Assembly (NCBI GenBank): GCA_023666425.1
Contig: JAMPCA010000003.1
Location: 98,166 to 162,165 of the forward strand
Reading direction: 5' to 3'
Source of the DNA: Muribaculaceae bacterium
Lineage (GTDB): Bacteria; Bacillota; Clostridia; Lachnospirales; Lachnospiraceae
DNA length: 64,000 nt
The translations under genes and the position numbers were made by a program. The stretch's first letter is position 1. Each line of letters starts with the position of its first letter. Below the pieces are notes generated by a model. The model ran no database searches and was not told where the DNA came from. It saw only the letters and a program-made list of their open reading frames with translations. Positions 25,567-33,695 of this stretch are shown piece after piece.

Positions 25567-26661
25567 CTATATATTCTCACAAATTAAATCGCCCATCCGG
25601 GCTGTTCCCACCTGCGTAATCCCGCCGCCGTTCTCGCGCGGCATAATATCAATCGTGCGGTATCCTTTTTGCAGCACGGTCTTCACCGCTTTCTCGACGG
25701 CGTCCGCCTCCGCGTCCAGATCGAAGCTGTAGCGGAGCATCATCGCCGCGCTCAAAATCGTGGCGATGGGATTGGCAATCCCCTTCCCCGCAATATCGGG
25801 CGCGGAGCCGCCGCTTGGCTCATAAAGACCAAACTTTGTATCATTCAGGCTGGCGGAAGCAAGCATCCCGATCGAGCCCGTCACCATGCTCGCCTCATCG
25901 GACAGAATATCTCCGAACATGTTTTCCGTCAGAATCACGTCGAACTGTCCCGGATCTTTCACAAGCTGCATCGCACAGTTGTCCACCAGCATATGCTCCA
26001 GGGAAACGTCGGGATAGTCCTTCGCCACCTCCTCAACAATTTTGCGCCAGAGCCTCGAGGAATCCAGTACATTCGCCTTGTCCACAGAAGTGACCTTTTT
26101 TCTGCGCTTTTTTGCAATGTCAAACCCCCTCCTGGCAATACGCCGGATCTCGTTCTCATTGTAGGCCAGCGTGTCCACGGCGGTCATCACATTGTCCACC
26201 AGCTTTGTCTCTCTCTTCCCGAAGTACAGTCCACCGGTCAGCTCCCGCATAATCATTATGTCAAAGCCCTGCCCGATTATATCCTCCCGCAGGGGACATG
26301 CCTCCTTAAGCTCTTCATAAAGATATGCCGGGCGAAGGTTCGCAAACAGATTCAGCGCCTTTCTGAGCTTTAAAAGTCCCGCCTCCGGCCTCTTCTCCGG
26401 CGGAAGCTTATACCATGGAGAGGTGGCTGTGTTTCCGCCGATGGAGCCCATCAGCACCGCATCGCTGGCGAGCGCCGCTTCAACCGCCTCCTCCGTCAGC
26501 GGCACGCCCACCGCATCAATGGAGCAGCCTCCCATCAGAATATCGGTATATGTAAAGCTGTGGCCAAACTTTTCACTGATTTTGTCTAAAACCTTTCTCG
26601 CCTCCGCCACAATCTCCGGCCCGATTCCATCGCCGGATATGACTCCAATCTGACAATTCAT
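25567..26661 (-). CDS. leuB: 3-isopropylmalate dehydrogenase
   Basis: A 364-residue LeuB with VISGDGIGPEIVAEARKVL, the substrate Arg cluster FANLRPAYLYEEL / MIMRELTGGLYFG, the metal site TENMFGDILSDEASM and the nucleotide site PSGGSAPDIAGKGIANPIAT. It oxidatively decarboxylates 3-isopropylmalate in leucine synthesis. It is the first gene of the leuB-ilvD-ilvB-serC-serA operon. leuA, leuC and leuD are not in the window. The short leader (about 40 nt) has no T-box. Confidence 0.96.
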   Translation of the reverse strand: MNCQIGVISGDGIGPEIVAEARKVLDKISEKFGHSFTYTDILMGGCSIDAVGVPLTEEAVEAALASDAVLMGSIGGNTATSPWYKLPPEKRPEAGLLKLRKALNLFANLRPAYLYEELKEACPLREDIIGQGFDIMIMRELTGGLYFGKRETKLVDNVMTAVDTLAYNENEIRRIARRGFDIAKKRRKKVTSVDKANVLDSSRLWRKIVEEVAKDYPDVSLEHMLVDNCAMQLVKDPGQFDVILTENMFGDILSDEASMVTGSIGMLASASLNDTKFGLYEPSGGSAPDIAGKGIANPIATILSAAMMLRYSFDLDAEADAVEKAVKTVLQKGYRTIDIMPRENGGGITQVGTARMGDLICENI

Positions 26662-26706
26662 ATCTCAACCTCTCTTCTTAAAAAGTCTGTGTACCCTATC
26701 TTATCT

Positions 26707-26735
26707 ATCATATAGTAAGCGCCTGCATTTTTCAA
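26707..26735 (-). promoter_or_regulatory. leuB operon promoter
   Basis: TTGAAA (26735-26730), 17 nt, TATGAT (26712-26707) on the minus strand, close to the housekeeping sigma consensus. Transcription would start near 26700 and cover leuB to the MscS gene. Confidence 0.8.
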
Positions 26736-26739
26736 TTAC

Positions 26740-26768
26740 AAAAAATATGGTACTTTTTCATATTTTTT
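26740..26768. promoter_or_regulatory. AT-rich inverted repeat just upstream of the leuB promoter
   Basis: A perfect 10-bp inverted repeat, AAAAAATATG / CATATTTTTT, with a 9-nt spacer. It ends 5 bp before the -35 box. It could bind a regulator of the amino-acid operon. It is too weak in G+C to act as an ordinary terminator stem. Confidence 0.5.
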
Positions 26769-26783
26769 ATAACTTTTGCTTAT

Positions 26784-26811
26784 AAAAAAGAGGCCGTTTG
26801 ATAACAGCCTC
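26784..26811 (-). terminator. terminator after yajC
   Basis: On the minus strand a 9-bp stem (GAGGCTGTT / AACGGCCTC, one G-T pair) with an ATCA loop is followed by TTTTTT. It starts about 10 nt after the yajC stop. Confidence 0.85.
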
Positions 26812-26821
26812 CTCATTCCCT

Positions 26822-27196
26822 CTACTTTTTGGCGTCCTTTTTGCTCTCCTTCTTCGACTCCTCTGCGGCCGCAGAAGCCGCCTCCGGCTTCTCCACCTCC
26901 GAGATCGCCGACTTCTGCATCGGAATCCGGCAATTGCGGTTGTTGCCAAATTCCACGATCACCGTGTCCTCCACAACATCAATGATCGTACCGTAAAAGC
27001 CCGCGATTGTCAGCACGGTATCCCCCACTGCCACTTCCGAGAGCATCAGATCCTTTTTCTTCTGCTCCTTCTTCTGGGGGCGGATCATCATAAAATAAAA
27101 CAGTCCGAAAATAACCACGCACCAGAGAATGAGCCCGAACATCCCTCCTCCGGCCGCGCCAGCCGCCGCACTGCTTTCTGCTAAAATTGAAATCAT
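26822..27196 (-). CDS. yajC: preprotein translocase accessory subunit YajC
   Basis: A 124-residue YajC. A short periplasm-side start is followed by one membrane helix (GLILWCVVIFGLFYFMMI), the signature RPQKKEQKKK and the soluble domain VGDTVLTIAGFYGTIIDV. The C-terminal tail is rich in Ala, Glu, Ser and Lys (ESKKESKKDAKK). It is an accessory of the SecDF part of the Sec translocon. It follows tgt as in many bacteria (tgt-yajC order). AGGAGG precedes the ATG. Confidence 0.95.
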   Translation of the reverse strand: MISILAESSAAAGAAGGGMFGLILWCVVIFGLFYFMMIRPQKKEQKKKDLMLSEVAVGDTVLTIAGFYGTIIDVVEDTVIVEFGNNRNCRIPMQKSAISEVEKPEAASAAAEESKKESKKDAKK

Positions 27197-27273
27197 TCCT
27201 CTGTCCTCCTAAATAAAATCATTAGACCCATTTTACACAAAATCCCCTGGGAGAGCAAGCCTTTTGTATAAAT

Positions 27274-28440
27274 TTAGACTTTTTTCATTTCATTTTGCGC
27301 TCTTTTCCCCATCTGTCCCAGTCCGTAGAGCTTTTCTTCCTTGTAGGAATGAAAAACTCCGGCGTCCAGCGCATCCCTGATTTCCTCCATCATCGTGTTG
27401 TAAAAATACAGATTGTGCAGCACGCAAAGCCGCAGCCCCAGCATCTCCTTCGCTTTCAGAAGATGGCGGATATAGGCTCTGCTGTAAGTACGGCAGGCCG
27501 GGCACTTACAGCCCTCTTCGATGGGACGCATATCCATTTCGTACTGCTTGTTGAAAAGATTCAGCTTCCCCTGATTCGTGTATACATGACCGTGACGGCC
27601 GTTTCTGCTGGGATACACACAGTCAAAAAAGTCCACGCCCCGCTCCACGGCCTCCAGAATATTGGCCGGAGTCCCCACGCCCATGAGATAGGTGGGCTTG
27701 TCCACCGGAAGATGGGGCACCGTCTCGTCTAAGATGTGATACATCTGCTCGTGGCTTTCCCCCACTGCAAGACCGCCCAGCGCATAGCCGTCCAGTTCCA
27801 GTTCCGCGATACGCCGGGCGTGGTCGATGCGGATATCGGGAAAGATGGCTCCCTGATTGATCCCGAACAAAAGCTGCTCTCTATTGACCGTGCCGGGAAG
27901 CGCGTTCAGCTTATCCAGCTGCGCCTTGCAGCGCAAAAGCCAGCGGTAAGTGCGGTTCACAGAGTCCGTGACATAGCTTCTGTCCGCCAGCGCGGCCGGG
28001 CACTCGTCAAACGCCATGGCGATGGTCGAACCCAGATTGGACTGGATCTGTATACTCTCCTCCGGCCCCATGAAAATCTTTGCCCCGTCAATATGGGAGT
28101 GAAAATACACCCCCTCCTCCCGGATTTTGCGAAGCCCCGCCAGCGAGAACACCTGAAAACCGCCGGAGTCTGTGAGGATCGGCCTGTCCCAGACCATAAA
28201 GCGGTGCAGGCCTCCCAGCGCGCGGATCAGCACATCCCCTGTCCGCACATGCAGATGGTAGGTATTGGAGAGCTGCACCTGACAGCCGATCTCCTTTAGA
28301 TCCTCCGTGGACACCGCGCCCTTGATGGCTCCGACCGTGCCCACATTCATAAACACCGGCGTCTGGATATCGCCGTGCACCGTGTGAAAAATCCCACGCT
28401 TGGCACGGCCTTCTTGTCTCAGCAATTCATAAACAGCCAT
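27274..28440 (-). CDS. tgt: tRNA-guanine transglycosylase
   Basis: A 388-residue bacterial Tgt. It has the catalytic region LTDSGGFQVFSLAGLRKI, substrate-binding AMAFDECPA, YALGGLAVGES, the nucleophile region GVDFFDCVYPSRNGRHG and zinc ligands CKCPACRTYSR followed by a histidine in IRHLLKAKE. It exchanges guanine 34 for preQ1 in tRNAs with GUN anticodons, toward queuosine. It is 9 bp downstream of the GH13 gene and upstream of yajC. Confidence 0.97.
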   Translation of the reverse strand: MAVYELLRQEGRAKRGIFHTVHGDIQTPVFMNVGTVGAIKGAVSTEDLKEIGCQVQLSNTYHLHVRTGDVLIRALGGLHRFMVWDRPILTDSGGFQVFSLAGLRKIREEGVYFHSHIDGAKIFMGPEESIQIQSNLGSTIAMAFDECPAALADRSYVTDSVNRTYRWLLRCKAQLDKLNALPGTVNREQLLFGINQGAIFPDIRIDHARRIAELELDGYALGGLAVGESHEQMYHILDETVPHLPVDKPTYLMGVGTPANILEAVERGVDFFDCVYPSRNGRHGHVYTNQGKLNLFNKQYEMDMRPIEEGCKCPACRTYSRAYIRHLLKAKEMLGLRLCVLHNLYFYNTMMEEIRDALDAGVFHSYKEEKLYGLGQMGKRAQNEMKKV

Positions 28441-28449
28441 AGCATCCCC

Positions 28450-30213
28450 TTATTTCCTTACTCTGCGGATCAGTATTCCGTTGGAGAGCAGCGTCGAGTC
28501 TATGTAGTGCCGTCCCAGGAGGATCTCCCCCTCCATCGGAACCTCCACGTCCTCCTCGCAGCAGTTGATGATCACCTCCACATAACAGTCCGGGAAATCC
28601 AGCTTCTGGAACTGGATCACCCGCTTGTAGTCCGCATAGTCATTCGGGAAGTGGAAGTTGCGGCTCTTGAGCAGCGGCTCCTTTTTGCGCAGATCAATCA
28701 GTGTAGAAATAATCTGCATCCGCTCTGTATATCTGCCCGCCTCAATATCCGCCCATGGCATACAGCGCCTGCAGTCCGGGTCGTAGCTGCCCTCCATGGC
28801 AACCTCCGTGCCGTAAAAAATGCAGGGGCTTCCCGGCATGGCAAAAAGCACCGCAATCTGGGCAAAATACTCATCCAGATTCTTCACATCCGAGCGCAGG
28901 CGCTTCGTGTCGTGGGAGTCCAGAAGGTTGAACAGCACATCGTTGGTCTGCTGCATATAGCTGGTATAGCAGCGGTTGATCGTAAACTCAAAATCCTCGT
29001 TGGTCAGGCTCTTGTCGATCCAGAAATCCTTGATGCTCTGTCCCAGCGGATAATTCATCACCGCGTCAAACTCGTCCCCGCGCAGCCACGGGAGCGCATT
29101 GTGCCAGATCTCCCCGAGAATATAAATCTCCGGGTTGATCTCCTTGAGCCGGAAATGCAGCTCCTTGCAGAAGCGGTGGCTCACCTCGTTGGCCACATCA
29201 AGCCGCAGGCCGTCGATTCCATAATTCTCCACCCAGTTGGCGCAGATGTCAATCAAATACTTGCGCACCGCCGGATGATTCGTGTTCAGTTTGGGCATGT
29301 CATCAAAAAAGGCAAACGTATAATACTGTTTCTTTTTTGCCGCGCCACCCTCCGTCTCAATGGGCCAGCAATTGATCATAAACCAGTCGTAATACTCCGA
29401 CTCCGGCCCTTTTTCCAGCACGTCCTGCCACGGCCTAAAATAGTAGCCGCAATGGTTGAACACCCCATCCAGCATCACCCGGATGCCCCGCTTGTGCGCC
29501 TCGGACACCAGCGTCATAAAGACCTTCTCATCGCCGAAACGGGGATCTATTTTCGTGTAATCCGTCGTGTCGTATTTGTGGTTGGAGGGGGACTCGTTGA
29601 TGGGCGTTAAGTAAATCCCGTTGATTCCCAGCCCCTGCAGATAGTCAAGCCTGCTGATGATCCCCGCAAAATCGCCGCCGAAGCATTCCCTGTTCGTAAC
29701 GCTTCCATGCTCCCTCCAGGGCACAACGTCCTCCGGGTCAATGGAGTGGTCGCCGTTGCAGAAGCGGTCGGGAAAAATCTGATACCACACCGTATCATTG
29801 ACCCACCGCGGCGTCCGCGGCACGTCCGAGGGATTCATCCACGGGAACACAAAGCACTGGCGGCTCCTTCCCTCCAGATGCATCTGCTCCTCCGTCACAA
29901 AGCCGTCCTCAAAGTAGAGCCATGTCTCGGTCTCCGTCCTAAGCTCAAAATAGTATTTGAGACGCTTGTACTCCGGCTTCACCGTCGTCGTCCACCAGAG
30001 CTGGTTTTTCAGCCTCTTCTTGTAGACAATGGGCTCCTTCTCGCCGTCCCAGTCCTCTCCTCCCCCGAGGATTCCAGCAGCAAAGGGATCGCCCAGTATG
30101 ATGCTCACATATTTGACGTCATAGCCGGTCTTAATATTGATGATCAGCTCGTCCTCGCTCAGCGGATAACAGTAATTGTCACTGGCCTGATGGTATACCC
30201 CGTTAAATTCCAT
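28450..30213 (-). CDS. GH13 alpha-glycosidase, neopullulanase/cyclomaltodextrinase type
   Basis: A 587-residue intracellular GH13 enzyme without signal peptide. An N-terminal beta domain of about 130 residues (CBM34-like) precedes the TIM barrel VWYQIFPDRFCNGD. The catalytic nucleophile is the Asp in GIDGLRLDVANE, the acid is the Glu in EIYILGEIWH, and the third Asp is in LLDSHDTKR. MPKLNTNHP is typical of the neopullulanase/maltogenic subfamily. It hydrolyses alpha-1,4 (and perhaps alpha-1,6) links in maltodextrins inside the cell. AAGGAG lies 8 nt before the ATG. It is cotranscribed with the GGDEF/EAL gene upstream and tgt downstream. Confidence 0.92.
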   Translation of the reverse strand: MEFNGVYHQASDNYCYPLSEDELIINIKTGYDVKYVSIILGDPFAAGILGGGEDWDGEKEPIVYKKRLKNQLWWTTTVKPEYKRLKYYFELRTETETWLYFEDGFVTEEQMHLEGRSRQCFVFPWMNPSDVPRTPRWVNDTVWYQIFPDRFCNGDHSIDPEDVVPWREHGSVTNRECFGGDFAGIISRLDYLQGLGINGIYLTPINESPSNHKYDTTDYTKIDPRFGDEKVFMTLVSEAHKRGIRVMLDGVFNHCGYYFRPWQDVLEKGPESEYYDWFMINCWPIETEGGAAKKKQYYTFAFFDDMPKLNTNHPAVRKYLIDICANWVENYGIDGLRLDVANEVSHRFCKELHFRLKEINPEIYILGEIWHNALPWLRGDEFDAVMNYPLGQSIKDFWIDKSLTNEDFEFTINRCYTSYMQQTNDVLFNLLDSHDTKRLRSDVKNLDEYFAQIAVLFAMPGSPCIFYGTEVAMEGSYDPDCRRCMPWADIEAGRYTERMQIISTLIDLRKKEPLLKSRNFHFPNDYADYKRVIQFQKLDFPDCYVEVIINCCEEDVEVPMEGEILLGRHYIDSTLLSNGILIRRVRK

Positions 30214-30215
30214 GC

Positions 30216-32447
30216 CTATTTCTCCTTTCCCTCTCTCATCAGCGGCTCAAATTCAGAGACGTGCATCGGTTTGGCAAACAGAAAGCCCTGAATATCATCG
30301 CATTTCATTTTCTGCAAATATACAAGCTGGGAGGAGCTCTCCACGCCCTCCGCGGTGATGTGCATCCCCAGCTGCTGCCCCATATGAATGACATGGGACA
30401 AAAGCGTCTCTCCGTCCTTTTCCCCGATATGGTCGATTAAGCTCTTATCCAGCTTAAGCGTGTCGAAACACTTCATGTTCAGCGTGGAAAGGGAGGAATA
30501 TCCCGTGCCGAAATCGTCCATAAGTATACGGATACCAATCTCGCGGAAGCGCTCCAAAAGCTCGGAGAGCTTCGCCTTTCCCTCCAAAGCGCTCTCTGTC
30601 ACCTCGATCTGCACATAGGAAGTGTCCAGCCCGTAGCCCGCAAGAATCTCCTTGTACTTTTCCACGATATCCGCATAGAACAGCGAAGCGCGGCTCAGAT
30701 TGACCGACACCGGGTAGATCTGCTTCCCGCTGTCCAGCCACTCCTTCTGCTGCCTGCACACCTCCCGGAACATGTACTCATCCAGACGGACGATCATGCC
30801 GTTCTCCTCCAGAAGCGGAATAAAACGCCCCGGCGGAATCATGCTGCCGTCTTCCTTTCTCCAGCGCACCAGCGCCTCGCTGCCCACGATCTGCCCCGTG
30901 TCCGCACTGTACTTCGGCTGAAACCAGACCTCAAAGGCGTGACTGCTTAACGCCTCCTCGAAATTATCCTCAATCTGTCTGTCCATTCTGCGCTTTTGCT
31001 GATCTGCCTCGTCGTAAAAGGCGTAGTGCTCCTTGTTGCTCTTCTTTGCGACCTCCCTGGCCACCTGCGCCCTCTCAAACGATGCCCCGGCGCTCTTTGT
31101 CCCGTCCATGCGGTAGATTCCATAGCGCGCACGCACGCCCCACACCTGCACCGAGGCCGCAAGCTGGTTCATCTGCTCGGAGAGCTTCTCCATCCGCTCC
31201 ACCAGAAGGGTGTCGCTGATCGCCGTCAAAAACAGGGCGAACTCATCCCCCTCCACCCTGCAGAAAAGCTCCTCGCTTCCCGCCGTCTCGTGCAGGATGC
31301 GCCATGTCTCCTTCAATATGGCATCCCCCGTCTCCTTTCCGGCGGCCACATTGATATTGTTAAAATTCATAATATCCATGGCAATCAGATAGCCCTGCCT
31401 GCTCCTTCTGCCATTTAATTCCTCACAGAATTTTGCAAAGTTGGCACCCCCCGTCAGGGGATCTACATAGGCAAGCCTCCGCATCTGCTCCTGCTGCTTT
31501 CTGGAAAAAAGAATCATAAGAGCCACGCCGCAGAGGATACAAAAGGCCACGCCTGCGCCCATCAGATACAGATGTCCCAGCACGGGCGTAAGGCGGCTCT
31601 GCAGATAATCGGCGGGCACGATGGTAAAAACATACCAGTTGACGTCCCCCTCCATCAGCTCCACGGGCGTACAGTAATAGTAGCTCTCCTGCGAAAGATA
31701 TAACGTCCCGCTGCAGGACTGCCCTTTTTGCATCGCCGCCTGCATCTCTTCCACGCTCCCGGCGTTTTTGTCATCCTTTTCCAGCACATCGGCAAAAAAA
31801 TTGGAGGAGAGCGCCAGCAGGCCGTTCTCCGTGGAAACCATGATCTGTCCCTCCTCGTTGACGGCGCAGCTGCATCCCTGCCCCTCAAAGCTGTCAATCC
31901 GCAGGGAATCGTTGAAGCTCTCCGAATCGTAAGTCATGCCAAACACGCCGTCGATATTCCCCGCGGCGTCGTACATGGGAACGCTCATAATATTGATGAG
32001 CCCGTGCTCCTCGTCCATGGCGTCCTCTAAAATCTCCGTGATGGTGCCAAGCCCCTGCATCCCCCTCTGGTAGAATTCCCGGTAGGACAGATCCGTCGTC
32101 ACCCCGTCCGTCGAGTGCGTCATGCCGTCCGCCGTACAGAACGCGATCCGCTTGAGGCCGTACTCATCCACAAAAACGTCAAAATCTGCGACAGCCTCCC
32201 CGCGGCTTTCCTGCGTCTCCTCCAGTTCAGCCGCAAGCGTCTTCACCAGAAGATAGTTCGCATAAACCTGGTTGCGCAGCGCCATCACATTCTGATTGGC
32301 CACATCTTCCAGATTCTGGTTCAGCTGCCCCTCCAGCTCCCCCACCACCCGGCAGGAGCACATGAGCACCACCAGAAGAATCGCCGCCAGCACAAGAAAT
32401 ACGGTGCCAAAAAGTTTGAAGCTTTTTATCTTATTTTCATTCCCCAT
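30216..32447 (-). CDS. membrane sensor with degenerate GGDEF and EAL domains
   Basis: About 743 residues from ATG 32447 (GGTGAG upstream; a longer frame would read through its own promoter). Two membrane helices (LFGTVFLVLAAILLVVLMCS and LYLMGAGVAFCILCGVALMI) flank an extracytoplasmic Cache-like sensor of about 240 residues. Inside, the GGDEF domain has EGDEF instead of GGDEF and MDIMNFNN instead of D.D.FK, so cyclase activity is doubtful. The EAL domain retains SEALVRWR, EVTES and DDFGTGYSS, so it is predicted to hydrolyse c-di-GMP. It is the first gene of the operon with the GH13 enzyme, tgt and yajC. Confidence 0.9.
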   Translation of the reverse strand: MGNENKIKSFKLFGTVFLVLAAILLVVLMCSCRVVGELEGQLNQNLEDVANQNVMALRNQVYANYLLVKTLAAELEETQESRGEAVADFDVFVDEYGLKRIAFCTADGMTHSTDGVTTDLSYREFYQRGMQGLGTITEILEDAMDEEHGLINIMSVPMYDAAGNIDGVFGMTYDSESFNDSLRIDSFEGQGCSCAVNEEGQIMVSTENGLLALSSNFFADVLEKDDKNAGSVEEMQAAMQKGQSCSGTLYLSQESYYYCTPVELMEGDVNWYVFTIVPADYLQSRLTPVLGHLYLMGAGVAFCILCGVALMILFSRKQQEQMRRLAYVDPLTGGANFAKFCEELNGRRSRQGYLIAMDIMNFNNINVAAGKETGDAILKETWRILHETAGSEELFCRVEGDEFALFLTAISDTLLVERMEKLSEQMNQLAASVQVWGVRARYGIYRMDGTKSAGASFERAQVAREVAKKSNKEHYAFYDEADQQKRRMDRQIEDNFEEALSSHAFEVWFQPKYSADTGQIVGSEALVRWRKEDGSMIPPGRFIPLLEENGMIVRLDEYMFREVCRQQKEWLDSGKQIYPVSVNLSRASLFYADIVEKYKEILAGYGLDTSYVQIEVTESALEGKAKLSELLERFREIGIRILMDDFGTGYSSLSTLNMKCFDTLKLDKSLIDHIGEKDGETLLSHVIHMGQQLGMHITAEGVESSSQLVYLQKMKCDDIQGFLFAKPMHVSEFEPLMREGKEK

Positions 32448-32503
32448 ATATCTCACCCGCCATCCAAAAATCTGTTTGGAACTGCCCGCACCTTTATTAT
32501 TTA

Positions 32504-32532
32504 AATATAACATAAGATTTCTCCCCATTCAA
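32504..32532 (-). promoter_or_regulatory. promoter of the GGDEF/EAL-GH13-tgt-yajC operon
   Basis: TTGAAT (32532-32527), 17 nt, TATATT (32509-32504) on the minus strand. It lies back to back with the aroC promoter; the two -35 boxes are separated by one base pair. Confidence 0.75.
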
Positions 32533-32533
32533 C

Positions 32534-32562
32534 TTGCGATTTTAAGAACTATTGGGTAAAAT
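32534..32562 (+). promoter_or_regulatory. aroC promoter
   Basis: TTGCGA (32534-32539), 17 nt, TAAAAT (32557-32562). A GTGAGG ribosome-binding region precedes the ATG at 32589. The leader is only about 20 nt. Confidence 0.75.
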
Positions 32563-32588
32563 AAAAAGAAAAAAAGTGAGGTTGAGCC

Positions 32589-33695
32589 ATGTCAGCAGGA
32601 TCTACATATGGAAACATATTCAGAATTACCACCTGGGGGGAATCCCACGGAAAGGGCATAGGCGTTGTGGTGGACGGCTGCCCGGCAGGACTTCCGCTGT
32701 GCGGGGCGGATATCCAGCCGTTTCTCGACCGCCGCAGACCCGGCCAGTCCTCCTTCTCCACCCAAAGGAGCGAGGCCGACGCCGTAACCATTCTCTCCGG
32801 CACATTTGAGGGCAGGACTACCGGAACCCCGATCTCCCTCATGGTTGAAAACAAAGACCAAAACTCAAAAGACTACAGCGAGCTTGCCGACTGCTACCGC
32901 CCGGGGCACGCGGATTTCTGTTTCGACCGGAAATACGGCTTCCGGGATTACCGGGGCGGCGGCCGCTCCTCCGGCCGGGAGACGATCGGGCGCGTCGCGG
33001 GTGGCGCCATCGCGGCAAAGGTGCTCTCTGCGATGGGCATCCAGCTGCTGGCCTACACCAAATCCATCGGCCCCTTCTCCATTGACCTCTCCCGCTTCGA
33101 TGCGGAGGAGATCTGGCGCAACGCCCTTTTTATGCCGGATGCGACCACTGCCAGGGCGGCATCGGACTATCTGAAAAAGTGTATGCAGGAGAACAACTCC
33201 ACCGGGGGCATCTGCGAATGCGTCGTCACCGGACTTCCGGCCGGTCTTGGCGATCCGGTCTTTGAGAAGCTCGACGCCAATCTCGCGAAGGCAGTCTTCT
33301 CCATCGGCGCTGTCAAGGGCTTCGAGATCGGCGACGGCTTTGAGACCGCCTTTGCCACGGGTCTTTCCAACAACGACAGCTTTTACAGCGAAGACGGCAG
33401 CATCAAAAAACGCACCAACCACTCCGGCGGCACCTTAGGCGGCATGTCCGACGGCTCCCCCCTCGTACTCAGAGCCGCCTTCAAACCCACTCCCTCGATT
33501 GCCAGCGGGCAGCAGACCGTCGGGCGGGACGGGAAAGAAGTCTCCCTCCGCATACGGGGACGCCACGACCCCGTCATTGTCCCGAGAGCCGTGGTCGTGG
33601 TGGAGGCCATGACCGCCATCACCCTTCTGGACGCCCTGCTCGCAAACATGACGGCACGGATGGAGGGCGTTTTGGACTTTTACCGAAGAAGCTAA
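32589..33695 (+). CDS. aroC: chorismate synthase
   Basis: A 368-residue AroC: GNIFRITTWGESHGKGIGVV and DGCPAGLPL, RRRPGQSSFSTQRSEAD, the long RPGHADFCFDRKYGFRDYRG and GGRSSGRETIGRVAGGAIA blocks, and the C-terminal RIRGRHDPVIVPRAVVVVEAM. It uses reduced FMN to convert EPSP to chorismate, the branch point for aromatic amino acids. No other aro genes are nearby. It is the only housekeeping gene on the plus strand in this half. Its stop codon overlaps the convergent U32 gene's stop. Confidence 0.97.
   Translation: MSAGSTYGNIFRITTWGESHGKGIGVVVDGCPAGLPLCGADIQPFLDRRRPGQSSFSTQRSEADAVTILSGTFEGRTTGTPISLMVENKDQNSKDYSELADCYRPGHADFCFDRKYGFRDYRGGGRSSGRETIGRVAGGAIAAKVLSAMGIQLLAYTKSIGPFSIDLSRFDAEEIWRNALFMPDATTARAASDYLKKCMQENNSTGGICECVVTGLPAGLGDPVFEKLDANLAKAVFSIGAVKGFEIGDGFETAFATGLSNNDSFYSEDGSIKKRTNHSGGTLGGMSDGSPLVLRAAFKPTPSIASGQQTVGRDGKEVSLRIRGRHDPVIVPRAVVVVEAMTAITLLDALLANMTARMEGVLDFYRRS

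Noticed and set aside
26662..26735. T-box or leader peptide before leuB
   Set aside because: The predicted leader is only about 40 nt, with no specifier loop, T-box sequence or run of leucine codons.
28375..29610. 411-codon plus-strand open frame opposite the GH13 gene
   Set aside because: The minus-strand frame has full GH13 motifs; the opposite frame shows no recognisable domain and is a codon-bias shadow.
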